A stretch of DNA of 27,500 bases from Chrysomallon squamiferum (taxonomy: Eukaryota > Mollusca > Gastropoda > Neomphalida > Peltospiridae). This document shows positions 12,791 to 27,064 of the stretch, piece by piece. The stretch spans positions 20,321,698-20,349,197 of the forward strand of contig CM022670.1 of assembly GCA_012295275.1 (NCBI GenBank), written 5' to 3'. Each line of letters opens with the position of its first letter. Positions within the stretch are counted from its first letter, which is position 1. Below the pieces are notes generated by a model. That model made no database searches. It saw nothing but the letters and a program-made list of their open reading frames with translations, and was not told the origin of the DNA. Position numbers and translations under genes: made by a program.

Positions 12791-14005
12791 ATCCTTATTT
12801 ATGTGAAGAAATGAACTGAAAAAAATTGAACATATTTTTTTTTAATGTTAATTTGGCATCAAACATGTCTTGTTGGTTTGATGTTGTTTTTTGTTGTTGC
12901 AGCTTTTACGATCAGTATAAAGATTTACAGCATCAAAAGTTTAAAAATGTTTGAACTTTCAGTGACTACTGCACACAGGTAATAACACATAAACAGACAT
13001 TTTACAATTTAAGTTTAATAATATTTTACTTGTTAACAATTTTCTTTGCTTTAGATCAAATATGAATTTGGAAAAAGATTCTTCTTTTTGTTTTTCAAGT
13101 TTCCTCTTTGTTGTTTTGGTGATATTTTTGAATGTTTCAATTTATATCCACTGACATTTCTGTTTGAATTTTTAAAACAAGTTTATATTTTTTATAATTA
13201 TTTTTTTCTGAAATTCTTTTCCTTTTTTTGATTTTCTCTGACAATTTCTTATCTGCTTATATCTTGACAAATATTTTAAGAAATTTATTTTTAAACATTT
13301 TATGTTAAAATAGAAATTGTTCTCATTACAATAACATTTTTTTTTTTTTTTAATCTCTTGCTAATCAGAAATTTGATTTTGATAAAAAAAATATTTTTGT
13401 CAAAATTACAACATGACTTTAAAAAAAAGAGTTTGATATTTCACCCAGGATTGAAGACAGTGTGGATAATAATGAAATTTTTTCATAACTGGTATTTATT
13501 ATTTTAAAGAAAACATATAAAACTATTAAAAAAATATACCTTTAATTCAGACTGCAAATGAATCATTTTTTTACAACTGGGTATGTAAAGAGAGAAAGAG
13601 AGAGAAAGACAATAAATAAATAAATAAATAAACAATTTAGAAATCACAGAAATACATAAAATAAAGTAAAATAAAATGTTTAATTAAAATAATTATATGG
13701 GGCAATATTTTCATAGACAAATGCTCACACTTGTTGCTCCAAAATATAGAGTGATTTGTGCTTTTGGAATCTCAAAACAACAAAACAACAGTAAAAATTT
13801 AAATAAAATAAAATACAGTTTCTGATTTTCTAAATTAAATGAAGTAAAAAGAAAACTAATCAAATAAATGAAATTAAAATAAAAAAATAATTAAAAAAAC
13901 GAAGTAAAATTTTTAAAAATAGGAAATAAAAAGGAAATAAAATAAAATAAAAACCTAATTTAAAAAAAGAAAAAACTGAAAAAAACCCCACAAAACCACC
14001 ACCAA

Positions 14006-14007
14006 TC

Positions 14008-14049
<42 letters not shown>
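14006..14049. repeat. (AAT)n microsatellite
   Basis: About 14 uninterrupted AAT triplets inside A-rich sequence of intron D-E. Confidence 0.96.
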
Positions 14050-14050
<1 letters not shown>

Positions 14051-14101
14051 GTATTAACTGAAAAAAGGAAAAATTGAAAATCACAAAAAAAAAAACATTA
14101 T

Positions 14102-14575
14102 CTAAAAAAGATAAAATAAAAAAAATAAAAAAAATAAAAAAATCATAAAAAATTCAAACTGAAAAAAAGAGTAAACAGAGAAGGCGACAAAAATTCTGTT
14201 CTCTCCATCTACAAAACGCCGCTGACTGGTAAAACTAACCAAACAACAAATGTTGATAATAAATTTCCTATCAGTCACAATCTTGATAGCAGAGTCAAAG
14301 ATTAAACCCACAAAAAACCCCACACACAACCAATGAGCCATGGATGCTTTCTGACGTTCCTCCACTGCTTGATAACAATCAACTATAAATGAATTTTCTT
14401 TCCTCTTAATGTCACTTTGGCAGTCAGTTTGATTTATACCATTTCTCACAGACTGGGCAAAACACACAGAACAAATGTTTACAGTTCTCCATCTTGCAAT
14501 AAAAATGTTATAGTGTGAAAGTTCCAGCTCACTGATTCTCTCCAAATGGACACTGTGATGTCCTTTTGCCCACAT
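14102..14575 (-). other. Unrecognised 157-codon open frame inside intron D-E
   Basis: This is the longest minus-strand open frame in the window that is not repeat. Its first 110 or so codons lie in sequence less AT-rich than the surroundings. It begins MWAKGHHSVHLERISELELS, has a hydrophobic segment around residues 83-95 (WLCVGFFVGLIFD), and ends in a run of F and L codons that is only the complement of an A-rich tract. I recognise no family. It lies on the same strand as the otoferlin-like gene but has no place in that protein, since exons D and E join without a gap. A chance frame or a decayed element is most likely. Confidence 0.3.
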
Positions 14576-15576
14576 GTCATCTCATTTACATATGAACCTA
14601 TGTGCTTCTGTGTCCAGTGTAATGGATATGTGTGAAACTAGAATATGGCTTTGTTTTTAACTTCCAGATTTGATGGTTTTGAAAAAAAGATCTATGCACA
14701 CTAAAATATTAAAGATAAAATTTATTATTATTTCTTTGTTTTGTTATTCTAACAGCTGTGTTAGTTTTACAAATGTTTTTGACATCTATGTGTACATGTT
14801 TTTCTGTCCATATATCAGCATTTAAAAAAAAATATATATATTTTTTTATTGCTATTGTTTTTTTTAATATTATAAATCATTATAATATGAAAGTTGTTTG
14901 ATAAGAATAAGGTTTCTGTGTAAACTTTGTCACAGATACAGATGTATGCTTGAAATAATGCATGAAAGAAATATAATGAAAAAAAAGTATTATTTCACTG
15001 AGATAAGATTTATTACAACAAAAATAGTGATAGCTATAAACACAATGCTATAATTATCTATTTTCAAATTTATCTTAAATAAGGGTAATTTTCAGTATTC
15101 AATTTAAAAAACCATACTTACCTGTTCAAAATGTAAGTAACATTTTATAATATCTTATTTACGTTTATTTCTGGGAAATAATACTCTCTTTCTTTCTTTC
15201 ATTAAACTCTCTCTCTGACTCTCACTCTCTCTCAAGATCAGGCTTTTTTCTTTCTCCTTTGATACACAGTAAATCCAGCATACCCACAAACACCCACAGA
15301 CACACTTCACTACAGATAAACCAAATTGGAAATAACATATTAACTCCCTCATATTCATAGCGACTTTATACAGAGTACAAAGCATCTACATATACACACT
15401 TTCACAAACAGATAAACACCCACACACATATGTATAAACAGAAGACCTGTATCAGAAGTGCCTCTTTCACACAGGTGGTTCTTATAACCAGTTCAGGTAT
15501 ATAATATAACCTTACAAGACAACATTCATTCCAGAGTTTAATATCAATTGATTGGATATTGAAAGTGAAATCTATT

Positions 15577-15581
<5 letters not shown>

Positions 15582-15633
<52 letters not shown>

Positions 15634-15672
15634 CAAAAACAACAACAACAATAATAATAATAATAATAATAA
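15582..15672. repeat. (AAT)n microsatellite with (AAC)n interruption
   Basis: About 17 AAT triplets, then a short ACA/AAC part at about 15635-15650, then a further seven AAT triplets. It lies downstream of exon D in transcript direction. Confidence 0.96.
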
Positions 15673-18466
15673 ATACACTAAGAGAACTAATTATATTTCT
15701 GTTAGGTTTATTATAACATATAATTAACTCATTTGCATTCTTTTATAACCATTCTGTGAACTACCTCAATTCTTTAACAATATTGAACTCTGTTGTATTA
15801 CTGAATTTAAAAAACCCCCATTAGTATTCAGCTGTTAATAAAACATAAATTATGCCATCAGTCTTTTGTAAACATTATAAAGTATTAGATCTCTGAAACA
15901 GTACTGAACTATATCAGTGATTTTTGTCACTTTATTGGCTTATTGGCAGACGCAAGATTTGTGAAGCAGGATGCAGTTCATACCAGGCTGAACCTTGACA
16001 TTCACACACAGTGAAGTTTAACTTGGCACCTCACTGCTGATGTAGTAAATGGTCTTACGACTAAAGCAAATAACATTCATCTCTTGTCATACCAAACCAG
16101 ATTAGCAGAGAAACATCTTTTGGAAATGAACCAAAATGCCACATATGCCGTCAATGCTGTGGATTCATTCTTAACAAACAAAACTGTTGGGAAAAAAATC
16201 TACTGCTGCCTTTTAGCATTTGGGCTACAAGATTGATTTCTATCAACAAACATGTTGGATGAAAAGAGGTGCACAATTTTGTCAGTCAACAATTTGTGCT
16301 TGGCTACACCTTCACAAACAGGAAGGGACTTGTCTAGTGCTAGCAGAACTGGCATGAGCCAATAGTGGCCATGCTTATTTGCTGCACAGTGTCAACAAAC
16401 AAACACCAATTAACTCCTGTATCTGACAGTGGGGATGTGCTGCCGACAGAGCAAGTTAAAAGTCATGGGAAATACACAGCTTACCACAACAGGAATCTGA
16501 GTTGTACATACAAATCTGGGATGATAAAGGTTTTGGTACATATTATTAATTTTTTAATTTTTTCTAATTTAAAAAACCCACAACAAAAACCAAACAAAAA
16601 CCAAAAAACAGTACCTGCAGAAAACAACAACTACAAATTCTTTAAATATCAAATAACACCCAGAAATGCCCAACAATAAAAAGCACCCCAAAAAACAACA
16701 ACAACTAAAGAACTATAAAAATTGAAAATAATAAATAAACAAATATAATAAAAAACCAAAAAACAACAACAAAAGAACAGAAAACAGACAAACTAAAGAC
16801 TGAAAAATAATAAGAAACAAAAGAAAAATAATATATATTTATACAAAAATACAGCAAAAATTTAAAATATTCTTGACAGTCTCATCAAATGGTAAATTCT
16901 TGTCTTGTCTTTTTGTAATTTAAAACCAACTTATGTTTTGTTAAAAACACTAAAAACTTGTTCAGTAAATGTGGGAAGTTTTGGACATTTTCAATAAAAA
17001 AAAGGAAGAAAAAGAATGTTTTCTTATAAGCCAAGCTATAGACTGGTTTATGTTCTTTGAGTTGGTCTTCAGTATTATTTTTTGATGAAAAAGTGTGAAT
17101 ATGTTGGTTACATAGTTACATGTTTAACAGATTTCATTTTAAAACACACCTTATATATGTACTTATATATGTGTGTATGTGGTTGAGTATATTTGTCTGT
17201 ATGTATATTTGTGTGTGTATATGTATCTGTATGCATGAGTATAAATTGTATATATAAAACCATAAACATTGAGATAGATAATTAGATCAACAGACATACA
17301 TGCAGCCTGCCAAAGGAGAAAAAGGAAGATATTTTAAAACTCAATAACATCATAATCCAGGTATTTTTATATAGAAATATAACAAATCATTGTTCTAATC
17401 AACAACAGGCAAATAATCAAATCAACAAGCTTTTAAACAATAACAAAATTCTCTTTGCAAGACAACAACGCAAGGAAGTCAGAAGAGGAGTACAGAAAAA
17501 ACAATATATGTCTTTTTAATGAATGCCTGCAGTGTGTTCTGAGACTGGAGAGAATGGACCATCATCATTAATGAACAAAACTCAGGTGTCTTGTTCTCCC
17601 CTGGGGAAACTCTTCATCTACTTGGGACAAACATCAAAAGCCTGTGAGTAATTGATTTTTTTGTCATGTCTGCAAGGTAACAGGAAATGCAGACTGCAGA
17701 GTAATGGAGAAATTAGGCAGGTTGCATTTGTTGATTGATATTCATCACCAGGAAACCTGTTTGTCACAATTGTGCCTAAAACCATTATCCTTGAAATTTA
17801 CTTAGGAAGAATAAAATATATAAAAATAAAACCTCCCAACCTACCCTAATATCTGTGAATGTATTTCAGTTCTTTCTCTTAATGCATCATTTTAATAAAA
17901 TTTTCTTTAAAAGTACATCATATTTTTTCACTGAAGTACTTTGCTTGAGGGTGGTTCTATGAAGAATTTTTGTAATATACTCCAGGTACCAATATGTGTA
18001 ATAGTTTACTAAATCTCCTCTGTAAGTATTCAAACCAATGTCCTCATTTTGAGAATGAAATGTTTTATCAAACAAACTAATAATTATAAAGAAATTTCAA
18101 ACAGCAAATTATTTAGAGAAAAAAAAGAGAGGAATATTTTAACTAATGAAAACAGCTAATTCCAGTTTGTTTATGGTGATATACAGAAACTATTCAAAAC
18201 TGTGGCATAATGATATTTCAAATTTTTGAGAAAGACCATATCAAAGAAAATGTCCTTTGTGCATAATTTTAGAAGTTTTTAAAATTAATATATTTATCAT
18301 TATTATCATAATTAACAATTTATTTAGTTATTAATATAAATTAATTTAATTTTATTTTATTTTGTTTTCATCCCTACCTTAGTAGTAACAACAACAACAC
18401 ATACAGATATTTATACATATAAGTACTCTCTCATGCTGATGATCATATCTTCTTTATGAAGACTTA

Positions 18467-18841
<375 letters not shown>

Positions 18842-18860
18842 TTAAATTATCATAATTATT

Positions 18861-18865
18861 ATTAA

Positions 18866-18902
<37 letters not shown>

Positions 18903-18916
18903 AATAATATTATTAT
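18861..18916. repeat. (ATT)n block ending in AAT triplets (palindromic)
   Basis: About 12 ATT triplets run into AATAATAAT and back to ATTATT, so parts of the block are self-complementary. It lies about 190 bp upstream of exon D in transcript direction. Confidence 0.95.
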
Positions 18917-19002
18917 ACATATTTTTTTCAGAAATTTAGAATTGATATTTGTAAATCACATCAACCTAATATTCACAGCTCAGGTGTAAAACAGAATTTT
19001 AA

Positions 19003-19027
19003 TTTTTTTTTTTTTTTTTTTTTTTTT
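19003..19027. repeat. Poly-T tract
   Basis: An almost unbroken run of about 25 T on the plus strand, followed by about 120 bp of mixed sequence. Confidence 0.95.
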
Positions 19028-19160
19028 AAACAATGGATAACCTGGATGTGAGCCAGGTGTTTTTATCTCAGGTAGTTAATCTGATTGTTTGACTCATCAA
19101 GCTGATTAGTGATTTTCACCTGGGAGCCTTTTGTCTCCTATCACTAACCTGTCCAACTAG
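19003..19160 (-). other. Poly-T plus mixed-sequence block, possible minus-strand short retroposon
   Basis: Read on the minus strand, about 120 bp of mixed sequence ends in a run of about 25 A. It contains the inverted repeat ACCTGG/CCAGGT with a 7-nt loop at 19041-19059. This could be a short retroposed element. No clear A box or B box is visible and no flanking duplication was found. Confidence 0.25.
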
Positions 19161-19371
19161 CTGAACATTTGGTCAAAACGACCCCATGTGTTTTCAGAAA
19201 CCATATTAATCTTACCATTTTTTGAAGAAAATAATAGGTTAGCAACTGGGGTAAAAATCGAAAAGATTTTAAATAATATTTTGGATAATAGTTAAAAATA
19301 TGAGGAGGAAAATGATAAAAGAAAATAAAGGTTAACATTTCTTCTGATAATATCTTGGAATCAATAATAAA

Positions 19372-19372
19372 G

Positions 19373-19406
<34 letters not shown>

Positions 19407-19409
19407 ACA
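19372..19409. repeat. (AC)n microsatellite
   Basis: AC dinucleotides with a single A insertion near 19400. Confidence 0.96.
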
Positions 19410-19600
19410 ATTATATTACTAGTAAAATATGAAAACAAAATGACATTCTACTGCAGTTAATTTTTAAAATGGAGATTAATCAGTTTTATAAAACACGATG
19501 CAGGAATCCATTAGCTTGTCTGACATTTTGAAGAAAAAAAATGAATAATAAAAGATAAAAATAAATCCAACTGTATGTTCATACACACTCACTCATACAC

Positions 19601-19603
<3 letters not shown>

Positions 19604-19652
<49 letters not shown>
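19604..19652. repeat. (AC)n microsatellite
   Basis: An uninterrupted CA/AC run of about 48 bp, the longest pure dinucleotide run in the window. Confidence 0.97.
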
Positions 19653-19656
<4 letters not shown>

Positions 19657-19714
19657 TATTTTAATAACAATAAATGCACCAAAAATGTAATATGAAAACA
19701 GAAATGAGAGAATC

Positions 19715-19761
19715 AAAAAAAAAAAAAAAAAAAATTACAGAAAGAAAGAATAATAATAGTA

Positions 19762-19800
<39 letters not shown>

Positions 19801-19806
19801 GTAATA
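19715..19806. repeat. Poly-A tract followed by (AAT)n
   Basis: About 20 A at 19715-19734, a short spacer, then AAT triplets at 19750-19806 with two AGT interruptions. Confidence 0.95.
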
Positions 19807-20500
19807 AAAATAAAAATGACAATTAATATTTATATGGTATTAAAAAATTACAGTTTCATAATCCATTAACTGACATTTCTACTTACTAACATTTTACAGC
19901 TTAACACTACTTTTATCACAAGTTGTCAAAATAATATTCTCAGATGAATCATTCGACTATCAAAAGCAATGAATCATTTTCAACTAAATGCTTCATTTTA
20001 AAAAACTAATGACCATTATCCACATTGGATTATATCGAAATAACTTTTCGGTCATTAAGATTTTTAGAAAAAGATTTTTCCGTTAAATCTGAACAGTCCG
20101 ATTTGCCATCCTATAAATCATAGTGTGACAGGATGCAATTAGGCTGACTAGATAAAGCTGAAGAAATCTGATTCTGGTGACCAACCCCACCTAGAACACC
20201 TTAAAGGCAAATTTTTAATTCCTCTCTCTCTCCTTTTTTTTTTCTTCAGTTTTTAATAAATCCGAGATGATGGTTTTCCTTTAAGCATAGTGTCTACAAT
20301 TTCACATCATTTTTGCAATTTCTCATTTGGTACAGTCAGAAACATATTTTGGTATTAGTTCTTGCAGGCAAGAGATTAAGTTTCAGATCTGGGCACATTT
20401 GCAAGACAAATTTGTTTTTTTATATGACTGCTCATTCCAAAACAACAAAAAAAAAATCTTATTTTGTCTAGAGTACTAATCAGTTATAATGTATAAGAGT

Positions 20501-20518
20501 ATATATATATATATATAC
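20501..20518. repeat. (TA)n microsatellite
   Basis: A short pure TA run of about nine units in intron C-D. Confidence 0.9.
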
Positions 20519-20572
20519 TGTTAATTATTTATCCTTTAAAAAAATAAACAGAATAATTAGAAGACAGAAATA

Positions 20573-20573
20573 C

Positions 20574-20610
<37 letters not shown>

Positions 20611-20634
20611 CTTATGATCATTATTATTATTATG
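20573..20634. repeat. (ATT)n microsatellite
   Basis: ATT triplets run to about 20610, then a short break and a few more ATT triplets. Further ATC/ATT triplets continue to about 20690. Confidence 0.95.
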
Positions 20635-20922
20635 TCATTATCATCATCATTCTCATCATTATTATATTATTAATATTAATCTTATTATCTTATTTCTTCC
20701 ACAATTTATTATTTATAATTTATAAACTATTAAAATCATTTTAGATCACAGGCATGAAATTTAAATCCAATTAATAATATTAAAAAACAAAAATGAAAAT
20801 GTTGAAAAAAGAAAATTGTTGAAAAAAAAGGAAAAAAAAAAGAAGCAAAACTTCATTTAAAACAACAATAATAAAAACAATAAGCAAGCAAAAACACCAG
20901 TGCTATCAGTCAACAATTTTTA

Positions 20923-21746
<824 letters not shown>

Positions 21747-22619
21747 TTATGAGACAATTCAAGTTGGAAAACATTAAATGAAGACACTTTTTTTCTTCTG
21801 TTTTTTTCACCATTTTAGTGTAACTCACACATGTAATTATCATACACAAACACGTAGGTCTAATAAAGATCAAACAACACTGCACACATGCTTGATGATA
21901 CATATATCTGGTGGACAGATACAAAACACTTTATAATATAAAATAACATCCTTCCATATTTTTTTTGGAATTATTTATAGTTTGTAGCATATTAAAAGAT
22001 GAACATTATATTTCTATACTATATTCTGTAACAAAAAAATGAAGCTTGATTAAACTTGCTAATATTATTTATTTATTTATTTATTATTAAATATTTATCA
22101 TATTACTTAAGAAACACATTAACTCTATTTTTGACAACAACAACAACAAAACCAACTAAGAATAGAATATTATTTAACATCTTTTTCAATATTTTTTAAA
22201 CATTTTGAAAATTACCATTGGCTTTTATTATTGTTATTTTTTTTCTCTTTCAAAAGTAAAAATCAAAGGCTTTGGAATTAACATTATACATTTATTTTTA
22301 CATTAATAGCCAAATAAAATTCAGCATGTATAACTAAAATACTCAAATTTCACAATGAAATTAACAAAAAAGGTAATAAAATTTGGGTGGTGAATGGGTA
22401 GGCTGCAGTAATAAGGAATCCATGATGATTGATACATAAGGAGTGACATAAAACTAAAGACTGAAAAATATCATTAATAGAAAAATTGCTTATGTATCAT
22501 ATTAGGACAGAAAGTGGTAATGGCAGTTTTTATTTTAGGAATTACAATATATTAACAACGTTCTGTTGTAGTTGTTTTAGTTCTGTTTTGTAGAAATATG
22601 CAGTATTAGCAGAAAAGAG

Positions 22620-23255
22620 AAAAGTAATGATTGTAGTATTTGTAGCTGTAGTAGCATTATTTTCAGAAGTAGTAGTAGAAGTTGTTATTGTGATATCAGT
22701 TATAGAGATGCAGTCATAGTGGTAATAACACTATTAACAGCAGCAGTAACAGTAACAATAATAGCAGTGATACTAACAGTAATAGTAACTACAGTAATAA
22801 CTGCCAGTAATACATGTAGTGATAGTAGTAATAGTAGTAGTGATAGAGTAATAGTAACAGTTTTATAAATGATGGTAATAGTAGTAATAGTAATGGTAAT
22901 AGTGGTAGTGGAAGTAATGGAAGTGCTGTTAGTCGTAGTTTAGTAATAACAATAGTAGTAGTAGTAGTAGTGACAGTTGTAGCAGCAGGAATAATAATGT
23001 AGTAGATGTAGTAGTACTGACACTGATACAAATGATAGAGTTGATATAGAAGCAGTATTGGAACCAGTAGCAGAAATAGTAATAGTATCTGTGGTAATGA
23101 TAGTAGTGGTAGTAGCAGTAATTTTAATAGTACTAACAGCAGCAATGGCAGTATTAATAGTTCTAACAGTAGTAGTAATTATAATGGTAAGAGTACTAGT
23201 AGTAGTAGTAGTAGTAGTAGTAGTAAAAGTAGCAAGTAGTAGCAGCAGTAGCAGA
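22620..23255. repeat. Long degenerate triplet array of TAG/TAA/GTA type
   Basis: About 640 bp has nearly pure period-3 structure on the plus strand, mixing AGT, AAT, AGC, AAC and GGT triplets. The purest run is (AGT)n near 23192-23225. Long open frames on both strands here (for example 22789-23145 minus and 23058-23324 plus) are by-products of the period and encode only simple sequence. Confidence 0.93.
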
Positions 23256-23352
23256 AAGAGAGGTGATGGTTTGGTAGTAATGTTAATAATAAAGAAACTA
23301 TTTGTAGTCACTGTAAAAATATAATCTAATTATCATACATATATATAAAAAA

Positions 23353-23382
23353 TAATAATAAATAAATAAATAAATAAATAAA
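23353..23382. repeat. (AAAT)n microsatellite
   Basis: About seven AAAT units in intron A-B, after the long triplet array. Confidence 0.92.
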
Positions 23383-25649
23383 AGACTAACTTTAGGATCC
23401 ACAGTTAATAAATTGTTTTTTTTTTTTCACAAAATAACATCAACATGTATCTACCACTAACTATTTGATTTCTCTATTGTTATTGCATAAATATTATTTT
23501 TCAAAATCTTGTTTTTAGTGTATAACATAAATTTTGATACAAATACCCCCTCTCTCTAATAAATAAATAAAATTGATTCAAAAATAAATAAACTAATAAA
23601 TAAAACTCAACATCAGTTTGTTTGATGTTGTCAAAGTTGGTAACATTTTTATATTTATGACGTTTTGTTCATCAGCTGAAAGAAAATCACAGCATCAGTT
23701 AAATAACAATGAGATAATTTAATTACTGTTTTATACATATCAAAAACCAGATCACTGTAAAACACATGCTGCTTGCAGTATTGATATAACTTTATAAATT
23801 CAATAGTAACACTTCATGTAATAAACATTAATTGATGTTGTGTAAAGTTTCCGGTGTTATAATCATTAAAAAATACATTATTTTGTAAACATTATCAATA
23901 AAATATTGTTTCAAAAGAAACCTAATTTTCTTCCTCTTCTTCTTTTTATTATATTTATTTATTTATTATCATTTTTTAATTTATTTCTTTTGTAAAAAAT
24001 TGATTTTTAAAATTGTTTTAGGGACATTCATGTCATTATGAATTTACATATGTCACAACTAATTTATCATCTCACGCACATAGACATTAACACCCTTGCT
24101 TGGAATGTGAATATTTAATTAATATTTTAACTGACTTTAATTCAATGATTTTGACACTAAATTCAATCCATGTTCTAAACTCCATAAATAGTCCTGAAAC
24201 AATTATTGAAAAAAAAAAAAAAGAAATCTCAATGTAAAAATAAAGGATTACTGGAATAAAAAACAATTTTAATTTAAAAAAATTTTTAAGTGGTTATTTA
24301 AATAATGGTTGCTGACAGAATGGTGTTATTAATTCACAAGAATAAAAAATTAATGAAATAAGCCTGTATTCAAATCTTAAAAATCTAACAATAATTATAA
24401 ATTCATATATCAAGCTCTTATTTACTGATAATTAAATTATTTTAATTACTAAAAACAGTCAGATAGTAATTCTTCTTTCACATCAGCATAAATGCAAGAA
24501 AAGTTGGTTGCAATTATCCAGTTCAGTAGTTGAGAAAATATTATCAATGGTCTAAATAAATACTTATTTAAAATGTTCAGCAGAGAATTCTTGGTGGTTC
24601 TTTGACTTCCAGGGACAAAATAATGGCCAGGTTTAAGAAAACAAACTAGACATGTAAAATCTCTAGCCTCTTAAAGAAAATTTGTAAAATTTCTCTGCTT
24701 TTAATTTGATTTTGTTTATCCATGTAGTAATCTGTTTGCTGTGCAGAATGGTCCAATTTCCTCCAGTATTTAGTGACAGCCTGTGACTGCTAAACACATG
24801 TTTTTAATAAATGTTACTAAACAAGCATTAACAAGTTATTTTGGCAGGTACATAATCTTTTTTATTTCATTAATGGACACCTCTTCAAAAAGGAAACTCA
24901 TTATAGGAAAAAAATTCTATATAATTGGCACACTGATCTTGTTGGTAAATAAATACTTCAGTTGTAAGAAAGCCAAAACAGATATTCAACTTCTTTTAAG
25001 AAAGATAGAAAAACAGTGATAATCCAAAGCAAGGAAATTAACTAAAACAGCAATTTATTTACTACCTTTTGTATGGTACTGGCAAGAATGGGAAATAGCT
25101 CAACAAGTACTATAAGAAGCACACTTCAAAATGCCCTTTTCTATAAAAAGACTATAGGTCAATTTCATATTTTTATTTTTACTTCCAAATTAATTTTATT
25201 GTTTATTTTTTATCATGAATCACATGTTTTAGGAAGTATTTCATTTGTAAAATATATAATATTCACAAAACACACAATCATGTTCTGTTTGATTTAATAT
25301 CAATGCAAAAGAAGAGAAAAAAGAAGCCAAAATAAATTTGCTTTATAGATCCATTCTGCTCATATAACAGAAAGCAGCGTTGAAAACAAAAAGAAAAATG
25401 CATGAAATATTAAAAATTACAATGAGAGAAAAAAATGTAAGAGAAAATCTAAGATTAGACAAAAATAATATTTTGACTTGTATTGATTCTGAATTATGAA
25501 AATAAAATTTAAGAAAACTTTATTTTAACACATGATGAGAGATGAAAGAAATGCAGGGTAAAGAAATACACCTATAACAATATTTGTAAAATATTCAGTT
25601 TCAGAAAACAGAAGAAGAGTTCGGTAGCTTTTCTGCTATCTTCATCAAT

Positions 25650-25825
25650 AACAGTGAGTTAAAAAGCCTAATTTTATTTTCTTGTAAACAAAACTTTGTG
25701 TATTAAAAAGCCTTTTCTATTTTCTTATAAACAAAACTTTATGAGTTAAAAAGCTGATTTTCTTTTCTTGTAAATAAAAGTTTGTGAGTTGAAAAGAAAA
25801 TCTTGTTGTCTTGTAAACATGAATA
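25650..25825. repeat. 43-bp minisatellite, about four copies
   Basis: Units start near 25654, 25698, 25741 and 25784. Each has a GTGAGTTAAAAAGC-like opening followed by TTTTCTTGTAAACAAAACTTT. Copies differ at several positions. The repeat lies in intron A-B. Confidence 0.85.
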
Positions 25826-26312
25826 AGACTGGTTGCTCATAATAGGAAAAGTGTGTTTACAATGTCTGTGTACAAGCATGTACAAAAGATAATTTTGCAT
25901 TGTTTTGCATTCTCAGAGATATAATTATTTCAGAAAACAAAAGAAATGAAAATAGATAAAAAGAAAACATACACAGGAATGAAGAATAAATGAAAAGAAA
26001 TAAAGATATGCTGAAAAAAACAAATTAGGGATTAAATGAAAGAAAGAAAAAGATAGAAAAAATGAAGAAGAAAGGAAAATGAAAAGAAGATTAAAAAGAA
26101 AAAACAATAAATAAACAAACACAAATAAATGTAAAAAAAAATAAAATAAAATAAAGATCCTTTGAAGAATATCAAAAGAAATAAAAAAATCATTCTAACT
26201 CAACAATAACCGATATTTAAATCTAAAACAAATCAATTTTAATAATAAAAAAAAGCACCAACAGATATATATTTTATAAATTATACTCTACATAAGAACA
26301 CTTTGAAATTAT

Positions 26313-26460
26313 ATAATAATAATAATAATAATAATAATGATAATAGCAATGGTTTTGACAATAATAATAATGACAATAAAATAATAATAAACACAATTCA
26401 AATAATAAAAATTGCAATAACAAGAAAAACAAGATAAACAGCAACAATAGCATAAGAAAT
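26313..26460. repeat. (AAT)n tract, clean then degenerate
   Basis: Nine clean AAT triplets at about 26313-26339 are followed by an impure AAT/AAC stretch. Confidence 0.9.
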
Positions 26461-26824
26461 ATTGGGAGAAAAAAAATGAAAAACAATAATTTTTTTATGA
26501 AATCTCAAGACCAAGAAAAGCTCATTCATTCTCTGTCTTGTCAACACTTATGAGTTTTGTGTAAAGTGATAAATTAAAAGTATATATTGTTTGGTCGTCT
26601 CCTGGGTATGTTAATAGCAAATGCCATATCATAGGAAATAATTAATAATAACATGTGAAAGGCAGGATAAATAATTAGTTGAGGTAAAATAAAACTGAAC
26701 ACTTAAAAATATAACAGAATAGAAAAAAAAGATTAATACAAACATTAGCAGCAAACAAAATAAAGTATATTTTAAAAATATTGTTTTTTTGTTACAAATA
26801 TCTGTGTTTGTGTCTTTATGTATG

Positions 26825-26864
<40 letters not shown>

Positions 26865-26882
26865 GAGATACACACACACACA
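26825..26882. repeat. (TA)n(CA)n compound microsatellite
   Basis: About 11 TA units pass into about nine CA units, then a GAGATA break and a further CA run. Open frames on both strands at 26629-27033 and 26789-27010 arise from it. Confidence 0.95.
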
Positions 26883-27064
26883 TACATATAGATACACATG
26901 TAGTTGTGTATGTGTGTCTATGTGTGTTGGATAATGTTTTAATATATTGTAAAGTTATAACTGAAAGAAAACAACAGGAGAAAAATAATGTTTTGGATAA
27001 AAGAAAATGAAACAAAATAAAAAGAGAGGACAAAAAATTATATAACCAGCAGAAACAAAAAGTG

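Noticed and set aside
16365-16679. 104-codon plus-strand frame
   Set aside because: Its second half is an A/C-rich low-complexity tract giving N, K, P and Q. The first half lies in the mixed island and matches nothing I know.
22789-23324. Long open frames on both strands over the triplet array
   Set aside because: They encode only runs of L, V, T, Y and S dictated by the triplet period.
24783-25297. Two short plus-strand frames in intron A-B
   Set aside because: The first has no ATG start at its 5' end, and neither has splice signals or recognisable motifs. The lengths are unremarkable.
26629-27033. 134-codon minus-strand frame
   Set aside because: It spans the (TA)n(CA)n microsatellite and AT-rich sequence, with no recognisable domain.
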